From JANQTF01 sp036835375 (GTDB taxonomy: Bacteria; Bacteroidota; Bacteroidia; J057): a DNA stretch of 64,000 bases. Numbering within the stretch: position 1 is the stretch's first letter; each line of letters opens with the position of its first letter. The stretch is from positions 62,001-126,000 of the forward strand of contig DAITMB010000001.1 of assembly GCA_036835375.1 (NCBI GenBank). The letters are read 5' to 3'. Positions 1-7,594 of this stretch are shown here, piece after piece. Position numbers and translations under genes: made by a program. The notes beneath the pieces were generated by a model. The model saw only the letters and a list, made by a program, of their open reading frames with translations, was not told the origin of the DNA and did no database searches.

Positions 1-358
1 TCTCCAGCAGGTCCTCCAACAGATCCAAGTCCATGAGTCCCGTACGAGGATCAATATCCACCCATTCGATCTCCCCACCACAGATTTTGATGGCGTGAGC
101 AGTCGCCGCAAAAGTGAGCGGCGAAGTGATCCACCGCTGTCCGGGTGCTACCTCCAGGGCCATGGCACAGAGATGAAGTGCGGCAGAACCATTGGCGACG
201 GCGATGGCATGGGGAGCGCCGATGTAGGTCGCGAAAGCTTCTTCAAACGCGGTAATCTCAGGTCCGCCAGAAAGATAGTCGCTCCTGAGCACCCGAACGA
301 CGGCCTCAATGTCATCGTCGGTGATTTGCTGGCGACCATAAGAAAGCGGATTGATCAT
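1..358 (-). CDS. pseC: PseC-like aminotransferase, 3' part cut by window edge
   Basis: Only the first 119 residues lie in the window; the gene runs off the left edge. The N-terminus (YGRQQITDDDIEAVVRVL, then SDYLSGGPEI and FEEAFA) is typical of DegT/DnrJ/EryC1/StrS PLP-dependent sugar aminotransferases and closest to the PseC group, which makes UDP-4-amino-4,6-dideoxy-N-acetyl-altrosamine in pseudaminic acid synthesis. The ANGSAALHL stretch is the usual PLP-phosphate-binding turn. The PLP lysine would lie beyond the edge. The start ATG is at 358-356. Nothing adjacent to the right belongs to a sugar pathway, so any operon must continue to the left. The family call is firm; the exact substrate is inferred from the N-terminus only. 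Confidence 0.85.
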   Translation of the reverse strand, partial: MINPLSYGRQQITDDDIEAVVRVLRSDYLSGGPEITAFEEAFATYIGAPHAIAVANGSAALHLCAMALEVAPGQRWITSPLTFAATAHAIKICGGEIEWVDIDPRTGLMDLDLLEDLLE

Positions 359-441
359 TATGAGGTGATAGAAAGTGCGACGATGGAAAGAGAATCGAGA
401 AAGGGAATCAAATAGCATTTCAGACAGAAGGAGCCATCCGC

Positions 442-2202
442 TCAGATACTGATCAGCAGTTTATCAAGCTCCTTTTTGAGGTAGGCGATTCCCGCGAGGT
501 TGTTGTCATACACCACGATGGGAAATTCTTTGAAATCATCGGGGATATCTCGTCCTAATTGGCTGATGATGATGGTTTTAATTCCCAGAGTGTGTGCGAT
601 ACCAAGATAGTAAAACACACCGGGGTGCTTGTAGGTGAGATCGGCAATGAGCAGACTGCACTCATTCATCTGCGACCAAACTAATTCTCTGGCCTTTTGC
701 ACAAAGAGGCCTTCTGCACGGATGCTGCTATATCCCGCCTTGTTGAGCTGCTGCTTCAGCTCTTCCCACACAGCATCCGACCAGTAGGCTTCTAGCTGCA
801 TGATGATGAGGGCAGTCAAGGGCTTTGGTTCAAAATTTCGGCATTGAAAAGCAGGTTGTACGCGCATTTCCCTGCCTCTGAGTGGTTGCAGCCCTACATC
901 CAGCGCCTCGGAGAGGTAAGTCTGAAGCTGGAGCTCTTTCCAGATCAAGGCTCGTATGGCTTGATGAGTCCCGTGGTGGCCCAGCATCATGCTCAGGGAT
1001 CCGTGGGGGAGTTGACCTTGACCGCCAAATTGAAACATGAGCGAGAAAGTCTCGCCCGTGGGATTTTTGCTCGCAGTGAACAGAAGAAAGCCGACTTCTG
1101 ACTCGTACTGCTGAAAAAGTTGCCGAACAGATTTTAGGGTCAATCCTGAGTATGTCTCCCCTTTTTTGGTGGAGAGGAACACCGTCACAGACTCCAAATC
1201 CATAAAACGGCTGGCTACACCCTTGACCAATTTCAACACTTGATCCAGCCGAAAGGTAGCGGGAGAGAAGGTAAACATCTCATGGATCATAGAGGTGTGA
1301 GTCGCCTGCGAATCCGGTTGCATGCTGAGGCTGTGCCGTAGGGTCGCCTGAATCTGCTTGTTTCGCTTAGAACTCACCTCAAGCTCTATCTGATGCTGCG
1401 CTGCGGTATCTCCAAAATCCAGCTGAAGGGTCATCCATTCGTGTAGGCTCGTGTGGACTTCTGCATAGATGCGGCGCAACTGAGATCGTCGGTGCAGCAA
1501 GAAATCATACACCCCATCCAATCCTACATCGTTGAAAGGTTCGCCGGACTTGGATACAATTCGGAAAAAGAAATCTTCGCGAGAAAAAAAGTGGAGGTTC
1601 AGCTGCTCCAACACGTGAATAAAGACCTCCGGGACCAGAGTCGAATCAAAAGGAAATGCATCGAACAGCAGGGGATAGCTATCGATGACGGGATCCATGG
1701 CCGTTCTCACTGATTCTGTGGTTCGGTAGGGACCAGTATCTTCCCTCGCTGTATGTGGGCTGAGTGAAGCGGGCCGATCTTGTAGCCCTTTGATGAGGCG
1801 AGAGATTGCCTCATTTTTTTGCAGCACATCACTGGAAGGTGCTGCCCATTTGCCGGAGAGTCGCTCCGCCAGATTACGCTGGTCAAAAGGAGTCTTGGCA
1901 ATGATAATATATTGGCCATCAATCAGATTTTCTCGAAATCTCAAATTGAGATTCACACTCCTTTGAAACGAATCGGAGCAGTTGGCGGAGAGTGTTGCGA
2001 GCTGAGCTTGCCCTTCACCGAAGAGATCCATCATGTCCGAGACTGCCAATCCATAGAAAACCCTTCCTTCGCTGTCAGAAGCATAGGCAGAAAATTGGGA
2101 TCTGCCTTCGAAGAAATCTTCCACCAATTGAAGCCTCTCGACCAAATGAGATAAGCCCTCGACTCGCAGCCGTCCGTATTTCGGTGATAAATCAGTATTC
2201 AT
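442..2202 (-). CDS. Three-repeat protein with C-terminal nucleoside-deoxyribosyltransferase/TIR-like domain
   Basis: Unrecognised 586-residue soluble protein with no signal peptide or membrane segment. Residues about 460-586 resemble the nucleoside 2-deoxyribosyltransferase/TIR-like fold: hydrophobic strand ALIIMQ, CSLLIADLTYKHPGVF, YYLGIAHTLG, TIIIS. In that family the last turn is normally YELG, with a conserved Glu; here it reads YYLG, so the usual acidic residue is missing. The first 450 residues hold three copies of an unnamed unit of about 105 residues (about 10-118, 188-293, 314-424): a helix, a strand pair ending G-x-x-[FY], a helix, then a strand around L-x-L-x-F. An ATG at 2202 fits, and a weak TATTTG element lies upstream. 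Role unknown; a ligand-sensing or defence role is inference. Confidence 0.6.
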   Translation of the reverse strand: MNTDLSPKYGRLRVEGLSHLVERLQLVEDFFEGRSQFSAYASDSEGRVFYGLAVSDMMDLFGEGQAQLATLSANCSDSFQRSVNLNLRFRENLIDGQYIIIAKTPFDQRNLAERLSGKWAAPSSDVLQKNEAISRLIKGLQDRPASLSPHTAREDTGPYRTTESVRTAMDPVIDSYPLLFDAFPFDSTLVPEVFIHVLEQLNLHFFSREDFFFRIVSKSGEPFNDVGLDGVYDFLLHRRSQLRRIYAEVHTSLHEWMTLQLDFGDTAAQHQIELEVSSKRNKQIQATLRHSLSMQPDSQATHTSMIHEMFTFSPATFRLDQVLKLVKGVASRFMDLESVTVFLSTKKGETYSGLTLKSVRQLFQQYESEVGFLLFTASKNPTGETFSLMFQFGGQGQLPHGSLSMMLGHHGTHQAIRALIWKELQLQTYLSEALDVGLQPLRGREMRVQPAFQCRNFEPKPLTALIIMQLEAYWSDAVWEELKQQLNKAGYSSIRAEGLFVQKARELVWSQMNECSLLIADLTYKHPGVFYYLGIAHTLGIKTIIISQLGRDIPDDFKEFPIVVYDNNLAGIAYLKKELDKLLISI

Positions 2203-2818
2203 TCAGTTATTCCAGACACATGGCAAGCCCTTCACCATGCAAATAGGTTGCTTCCAGTGAGCCATCCAATCTTTTCGGAGCGAAGCGCAAAAGAATTTGC
2301 ATCTGAAAAGATAGAGAGCCAAAAAAGAATCTGTCTTCCAGCCTTTTCTTCGGTCATAGTATTCGCGAAACGTGCAGCGGGTTTTTCTGCCAACATATTT
2401 TTGGGGGAATCAGGGGGTAAGTTTTATAGGCAAGTTACAGACGCTAATTCGCCGTGGACAGCACACTTCCAAATGTAAATTTGCTGATATTCAACCGACT
2501 AAATAGCATCTGGTCCCTCTTGTTTGACAAGGTAAATGATTTTCACCAAAAATATATTCCTTCGTTTCGCCCTGACAACACTCACGGCTCACGAGCACAT
2601 GTAAAACCCAAAACGTCGCAAAGGTGTTTGAGAAGAGGTTACTTTCACAGACCGTTATCAGGTAGCCATTGATGCAATGCGTTCTGATGACAAGATTTTT
2701 CTAGGCATACCTTGTCACGAGTCGGTATCAGCAAGTGTTAAAAGCAGAAGCAAGGGAAAGTAGCTGCAAATTCCTCAGGCATTTACACAGTTTTGTGGGT
2801 GGAAATCCTCTCCTCATC
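2203..2818. other. Intergenic region of about 620 bp
   Basis: Separates two divergent genes. I see no convincing coding frame, tRNA or terminator. Short frames here lack coding character and homology I can recognise. It must hold the promoters of both flanking genes; only the one for the plus-strand hydrolase has a clear -7 match. Confidence 0.5.
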
Positions 2819-2826
2819 TACGTTTG
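2819..2826 (+). promoter_or_regulatory. -7 element TACGTTTG upstream of the MBL hydrolase
   Basis: Exact match to the Bacteroidota housekeeping -7 consensus TAnnTTTG. A TTTTG at 2791-2795 could be the -33 element, though the 23-nt gap from it is longer than the usual 19-21. Transcription from about 2833 would give a leader of about 30 nt before the ATG at 2863, which supports that start over the TTG at 2824. Confidence 0.5.
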
Positions 2827-2862
2827 CAAAGACCATTCTTTGATGCTTCAGAATCCGTGTTC

Positions 2863-4002
2863 ATGAAAATATTTCGCAAGTTAATCCGACGAACCATGCT
2901 CCTTCTTGTGTCTATCCTCCTCGCGCTCGGCGTCTTAGGGGTTCTCTTCTTTATGCTTTCTCCTCAGATTGGCGCCACGGCAAGCGGCAATCGATTGGTG
3001 CGCGTAAATGCCTCTCCGAATTTTTCAGAAAATGAGTTCAGGAACACCATTCCGACTACAATGGGTCTTTCATTTAAGGAGATCCCAGGACTGATGTGGA
3101 AGATGATTCGAGGGATAGAGGGTGCCGAACCGGGTCGGGAAGTCACTACCAGCTATTTCGAACCGGGAACATACGCCACCATCCCTGATTCTCAGACGGC
3201 CATCACATGGTTTGGCCACTCCTCCATTTTGCTCAAAATGGAAGGGGTAACCCTTCTTTTCGATCCTGTATTTAGCCCTCGGGCCTCCATGTTTTCCTTT
3301 ATGGGACCCAAGCGATTTCAATATGATCGCCACATGCAGGCAGAAATGCTTCCAGAGATCGACGCGGTGATCATTTCTCATGATCACTACGACCACCTCG
3401 ACTACCCCACATTGCTTCAGATCAAAGATCAGATCGGGCGCTTTGTAGTCCCGCTGGGTGTGGGGGCCCACCTTGAAAAATGGGGCATTCCGGCTTCTCA
3501 AATCACAGAACTAGACTGGTGGGAGGAGTCGAGCGTAGCGCACCTTACCCTGGCTTTCACACCTTCGAGACACTTCTCTGGTCGAGGTGTCACCAATCGC
3601 AATTCGACTTTGTGGGGATCTTGGGCAATCTTGGGTACACAAGAAAGAATTTATTTCAGTGGCGACTCTGGCTACACTCCTGATTTTGCCAAGATAGGCG
3701 AGCGATATGGCCCCTTCGACTTGGCTTTTGTGGAGTGCGGACAGTACAATCAGCTGTGGGCTGGGATACACATGATGCCAGAAGAGAGTGTGCAAGCCGC
3801 CATTGATCTACAAGCCAACGTGATGATTCCTATTCACTGGGGAAAATTTGCACTGGCGCTCCACAGCTGGCAGGATCCGGTCCAGCGGATGACCAAAGAG
3901 GCAGATCGGCTACAGCAGCCATACTTGCTGCCAGTGGTAGGCCAAACGTTGATATTGGGACAGGACGCCCCAAGGGTCAAGTGGTGGGAAGCCTATTTGT
4001 AG
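2863..4002 (+). CDS. Membrane-anchored MBL-fold hydrolase (NAPE-PLD/RomA-like)
   Basis: Metallo-beta-lactamase-fold hydrolase of 379 residues. A basic N-terminus and one hydrophobic segment (about 10-33) look like a membrane anchor or uncleaved signal, so the enzyme probably faces the periplasm. WFGHSSILL at about 116 and the metal motif HDHYDH at 173-178 are followed by downstream ligands in HFSGRG, FSGDSGY and IPIHWGKF. This order, and the VECGQYN stretch, match N-acyl-phosphatidylethanolamine phospholipase D-like and RomA/UlaG-like proteins. The substrate is probably a phospholipid or phosphodiester, but that cannot be read from sequence. An in-frame TTG at 2824 would add 13 residues; the ATG is preferred because it begins a clean signal-like N-terminus. 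Single gene between minus-strand units. Confidence 0.85.
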   Translation: MKIFRKLIRRTMLLLVSILLALGVLGVLFFMLSPQIGATASGNRLVRVNASPNFSENEFRNTIPTTMGLSFKEIPGLMWKMIRGIEGAEPGREVTTSYFEPGTYATIPDSQTAITWFGHSSILLKMEGVTLLFDPVFSPRASMFSFMGPKRFQYDRHMQAEMLPEIDAVIISHDHYDHLDYPTLLQIKDQIGRFVVPLGVGAHLEKWGIPASQITELDWWEESSVAHLTLAFTPSRHFSGRGVTNRNSTLWGSWAILGTQERIYFSGDSGYTPDFAKIGERYGPFDLAFVECGQYNQLWAGIHMMPEESVQAAIDLQANVMIPIHWGKFALALHSWQDPVQRMTKEADRLQQPYLLPVVGQTLILGQDAPRVKWWEAYL

Positions 4003-4145
4003 GCGAAGTAGCACTTGAAAAGCTGGTCCTGTTGATGTACTCCCACCTAAAGATGGTCAATCCTCACCCGTAATCGCTGATCGCAAAGCGCGATGACGAA
4101 TCTGTGCAAGGAAAAACCTGTTGAATACCAAGGGATTAAAAAAAA

Positions 4146-4682
4146 TCACCCTAGAATCTGCTGGATTCCTTCTGGACCCATTCGACGAAGGAGCTTCACA
4201 TTCCTCTCCGGAATCCCTTCTGGATCTGGATGCTGCTCAAGCACTTCGGCCACACTATCTTCCCGCAGTAGATGAAGCATGGGGAAGGGGGAGCGGTTGG
4301 TGGCGTTGGCGGGATCGTCGTGAGGAGCATCCGCAAAGCAATATTGTGGGTGAAAGGAAGCTACTTGAAGCACACCATCGAGCATAGCGTCTTCCCACAA
4401 GGGAGCGAGTTCATCGAGAAAGTCCAGGTACTCTTCAAAATCTTGAAGCACGAGCGGATGCACGAGCAACGTGGTTTCCCGCTCTGCTCGCGAAAGATTT
4501 AGTAGTGCGGTGACTTCCTCGGTGAGGTCAGCTGCGAGGGAGTTGGGACTGGTGGCGTCGCTCACTCGCACATGCACCAGCCCTGCTCGCATGGGTGCGG
4601 AGGCAAACGGGCACAGGCTCAGGCCGATGACAAATTGCTCAACCCATAGGAGGGTTTGCTGGCGAATGTCTTCTTTGGTCAT
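4146..4682 (-). CDS. DUF1415 family protein
   Basis: Protein of 178 residues, the usual size for DUF1415. Family hallmarks are the N-terminal LLWVEQFVIGLSLCPFA, the central TTLLVHPLV and the FHPQYCFAD stretch followed by NRSPFPMLHLLR and a C-terminal NVKLLRRMG. The function of the family is not established. Two conserved cysteines (in LCPF and YCFAD) and the HP/HPQ histidines suggest a metal or catalytic site, but this is inference. It lies downstream of guaB on the same strand with about 100 bp between them. That gap contains a small GGTTCT/AGAACC inverted repeat just before the start, so it may have its own promoter. Confidence 0.85.
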   Translation of the reverse strand: MTKEDIRQQTLLWVEQFVIGLSLCPFASAPMRAGLVHVRVSDATSPNSLAADLTEEVTALLNLSRAERETTLLVHPLVLQDFEEYLDFLDELAPLWEDAMLDGVLQVASFHPQYCFADAPHDDPANATNRSPFPMLHLLREDSVAEVLEQHPDPEGIPERNVKLLRRMGPEGIQQILG

Positions 4683-4785
4683 CCCAGAAATATATCAAAT
4701 TCTCGGTTCTATCTTGTCGGAGAACCAACCTTCTAGCCTAAGGACAGAGGGTAACAAAAGCGCAGATCCCCTTTGCCTCATCACG

Positions 4786-6255
4786 TTATCTCCTGGAGTA
4801 GTTCGGTGCTTCTTTGATAATGGTCACATCGTGGGGGTGGCTTTCCTGAAGGCCAGCGTTGGTAATTCGGATAAATTGCCGGGTCTGAAGGGTCTTCACG
4901 TCTGGTGCTCCAGCGTAGCCCATCCCTGCGCGAAGTCCTCCTTCAAGCTGATACAGGACTTCGGACACTTGTCCCTTGTAAGGAACGCGTCCTACGATTC
5001 CTTCAGGAACCAATTTTTTGATGTCGTCTTCCACATCTTGAAAGTAGCGGTCTTTGCTGCCATCTTTCATGGCTTCAATGGATCCCATTCCCCGGTAGGT
5101 TTTGAATCTGCGACCTTCATAGAGAACTGTTTCTCCCGGGCTTTCGTCCGTACCGGCCAGCAATCCGCCAAGCATGACAGAACTTCCACCAGCAACAAGT
5201 GCCTTCACGAGGTCTCCCGAGTATTTGACGCCGCCGTCAGCGATTACAGGTACATCTGCGTCCTTGGCTGCCTTCACGGACTCCATCACAGCAGAGAGCT
5301 GCGGGACGCCCACGCCGGCAATCACCCGCGTGGTGCAAATGCTACCCGGACCTACTCCCACTTTTACTGCATCCACGCCAGCGTCAATCAGAGCTTGGGC
5401 CCCCTCGCGTGTCGCGACATTCCCACCGATGATGTCCAATTCTGGATAGCGGATTTTGGCCTCCCGAATTACTCGCAGCACGCCTGCGGAATGTCCGTGA
5501 GCCGTGTCCACCGTAATCACATCTACCCCAGCTTTGGCTAGGGCTTCGATTCGCTCAAACGTATCCGGTGTCACGCCTACGGCTGCCCCTACGCGCAGAC
5601 GCCCAATGCTGTCTTTGCAAGCTTTGGGAAAGTTTTGGCGTTTGATAATGTCGCGGTAGGTGATTAGGCCAATTAGCTCGCCATCAGCATCCACAACTGG
5701 AAGCTTTTCAACTTTATTCTCTCGAATGATCCCCTCAGCTTCCTTGAGCGTGGTGCCCTGAGGAGCAGTGATGAGATGATCCTTGGTCATGTAGTCGCGG
5801 ATGAGGCGGTCATTTGCAGGGTTAAATCGCAAATCGCGATTGGTAATGATTCCTACCAACTTTTTGTGGTGATCCACAATCGGAATACCGCCAATTCGAT
5901 TTTCTTGCATGATCCGGTAAGCCGTCGCGAGGGTGTCTTCGGGCGTCAGCGTGATTGGATCTACGATCATGCCACTCTCCGACCGCTTGACCTTGCGAAC
6001 TTGTTCAGCTTGGTCGTCGATTGACATATTTTTGTGAATTATCCCTATTCCGCCACTTGCAGCCATGGCGATGGCCATACGATGCTCCGTGACAGTGTCC
6101 ATTGCGGCACTCACGATAGGCAAATTCAGGCGAATGTTTCGGGTCAGTTGGGAGGAAGTATCTACGTCACGGGGTAGGATCTCGGAGTAGGCAGGGGCGA
6201 GGAGGACGTCGTCGTAAGTCAGTCCTTCGAATAAAAATTTGTCGGCCTCAGACAT
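4786..6255 (-). CDS. guaB: IMP dehydrogenase
   Basis: Oxidises IMP to XMP with NAD, the committed step of GMP synthesis. The 489 residues are full length. The N-terminal barrel part begins with GLTYDDVLLAP; two CBS domains occupy about 95-210 (IGGIPIVD, KVEKLPVVDADG); the catalytic loop GPGSICTTR puts the nucleophile at Cys307. The phosphate-binding ADGGVKYSGD is at about 340 and the flap R-Y pair lies in GIVGRVPYKG (about 420-428). The ATG at 6255 is well supported by family alignment. The leader carries a TAACTTTG -7 element and a perfect inverted repeat directly ahead of the start (listed separately), so expression is probably controlled there. No guaA is nearby. Confidence 0.97.
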   Translation of the reverse strand: MSEADKFLFEGLTYDDVLLAPAYSEILPRDVDTSSQLTRNIRLNLPIVSAAMDTVTEHRMAIAMAASGGIGIIHKNMSIDDQAEQVRKVKRSESGMIVDPITLTPEDTLATAYRIMQENRIGGIPIVDHHKKLVGIITNRDLRFNPANDRLIRDYMTKDHLITAPQGTTLKEAEGIIRENKVEKLPVVDADGELIGLITYRDIIKRQNFPKACKDSIGRLRVGAAVGVTPDTFERIEALAKAGVDVITVDTAHGHSAGVLRVIREAKIRYPELDIIGGNVATREGAQALIDAGVDAVKVGVGPGSICTTRVIAGVGVPQLSAVMESVKAAKDADVPVIADGGVKYSGDLVKALVAGGSSVMLGGLLAGTDESPGETVLYEGRRFKTYRGMGSIEAMKDGSKDRYFQDVEDDIKKLVPEGIVGRVPYKGQVSEVLYQLEGGLRAGMGYAGAPDVKTLQTRQFIRITNAGLQESHPHDVTIIKEAPNYSRR

Positions 6256-6257
6256 AG

Positions 6258-6286
6258 GGCAAATATCAGAGTTGGGGATATTTGCC
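6258..6286 (-). promoter_or_regulatory. Perfect inverted repeat in the guaB leader
   Basis: Ten-base arms GGCAAATATC and GATATTTGCC are separated by exactly 9 nt, ending two bases before the guaB ATG. On the guaB strand the arms lie between the -7 element and the start codon. The repeat could be an operator for a dimeric repressor or an RNA hairpin that hides the start. It has no U-run, so it is not a terminator. Confidence 0.65.
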
Positions 6287-6289
6287 AGT

Positions 6290-6297
6290 CAAAGTTA
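6290..6297 (-). promoter_or_regulatory. -7 element TAACTTTG of guaB
   Basis: Exact TAnnTTTG match, read on the minus strand, 34 bp before the guaB ATG. No clear TTG lies at the expected -33 distance. A start near 6283 would place the inverted repeat at the very 5' end of the transcript. Confidence 0.5.
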
Positions 6298-6465
6298 GGG
6301 AGTTTTTCCTTGCGCTTATTCGTCGTTTGAAAAAGAAATCGAAAAAACAGTGGGATAATCATCGTTTCCTTCCAAAGGCCCATTTTGGCAAGAGTACGAG
6401 TCCTTGCCGGTCGTCAGCTCACACCCTTTCTGAGGATGGCAAGTAACACATGGCAGTTATCCATA

Positions 6466-7521
6466 TCAAGCCGAGCCCTTATCGACATGCGTCTGCGTAT
6501 GTAGCGCTTTTTGGGGCCGACTGGGCAGAATCAACAAAAGATAAAGTCCCCATGCGACCAGCCCGATGAGAATCGTGAAGACGAAAGTCGCGCCGTTGGA
6601 AAGAAGGCCTACATTTTCCCCCATTTCCTTGGGCAAGCCAAAGGCGACGAACATCATCGTAATAATGTAGTGGGTGGTGCCCATACCCGCAGGGACTGGC
6701 ATCGCCCATCCGATGCCGCCAATGACCAAAATCAACACCGCATAGTACCATCCAAGTTCTCTGGTCTCGGGTAGTGCTTCCAGGAAAAACACATTCATCA
6801 ATACGAGCAACGCCCAACTCAACACCGTGTAGAGGATGAACAAGCCAGGCTGCCGTAGCCTGAAAATGCTTTTGACGGCAAACAGCATTCCGCTGATAAA
6901 TTCATACACACGAGAGATGAAGCCCGGATTATCTATTTCTTGTTTGGCCTGCTTGCGAAGCCATAGCAGCACCAAGATTCCTCCTGCACTGACCGCCACA
7001 ATGCCTGTGACCAAGATAGCTACCTGGGCAGTGGTCCAAGAGCCAAACAGATTTTGGCTGATGTCATGGAACAAGTTGCCCAATCGCTCCACTTCCAGCA
7101 GAAAGATCATGAAGATTCCGAGCAGCAAGACCAAGACATCAATGACCCGTTCTGTGAAAACGGTGCCTAAACTGACCGATACTGGGACTTTGTCGGACCT
7201 GAGGAGTACCGTACAGCGGACAAATTCTCCCAATTTTGGTGTCACAGCATTGACTATATAGCCGATGGCGACTGCTAGCACAGTGGGATAAGTGCGCACT
7301 TCTTGGCCAGCACTTTGTATGAGAATTTTCCAGCGCAACGCCCTGAAGTAATACTGAAGGAGCAAGGCGGCCCCGCTGAGCCAGAGCAAGAGCGGATCTG
7401 CTAGGCTCATGTCTGCGGCGAGATCTGTTAGGCTGCGCTTGCGGTAGGTGAGGTAGAGAAGGGCGGCTGAGATCCCGACTCCTACCAACAATTGGAGTAT
7501 CGTACTAAGGCGTTTGTTCAT
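6466..7521 (-). CDS. UPF0104 / lysylphosphatidylglycerol synthase TM-region family protein
   Basis: Integral membrane protein of 351 residues with about eight hydrophobic segments. It matches the PF03706 family (membrane part of MprF, AglD-like): N-terminal ISAALLYLTYR, the RALRWKILIQSAG stretch, VNAVTPKLGEFVRCTVL (conserved P-x-x-x-G-E-x-x-R), and the late PVPAGMGTTHYIITMMFVAFG. Members are thought to flip or transfer lipids, but most bacterial stand-alone members are uncharacterised. There is no cytoplasmic aminoacyltransferase domain, so it is not a full MprF. It ends about 210 bp from guaB and starts 74 bp after the M48 protease gene on the same strand. An operon is possible but not shown. 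Confidence 0.85.
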   Translation of the reverse strand: MNKRLSTILQLLVGVGISAALLYLTYRKRSLTDLAADMSLADPLLLWLSGAALLLQYYFRALRWKILIQSAGQEVRTYPTVLAVAIGYIVNAVTPKLGEFVRCTVLLRSDKVPVSVSLGTVFTERVIDVLVLLLGIFMIFLLEVERLGNLFHDISQNLFGSWTTAQVAILVTGIVAVSAGGILVLLWLRKQAKQEIDNPGFISRVYEFISGMLFAVKSIFRLRQPGLFILYTVLSWALLVLMNVFFLEALPETRELGWYYAVLILVIGGIGWAMPVPAGMGTTHYIITMMFVAFGLPKEMGENVGLLSNGATFVFTILIGLVAWGLYLLLILPSRPQKALHTQTHVDKGSA

Positions 7522-7594
7522 CCTGCTTGTTTCGCGTGGCGAAGCTACGAAAGCTGAGGGGTCAAGACAAAACTAAATGGCGAGTTGTGCAAGA

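Noticed and set aside
4471..5541. Long plus-strand frame of 356 codons opposite guaB and DUF1415
   Set aside because: It lies antisense to two well-supported genes and has no recognisable domain; its composition follows from their codon use.
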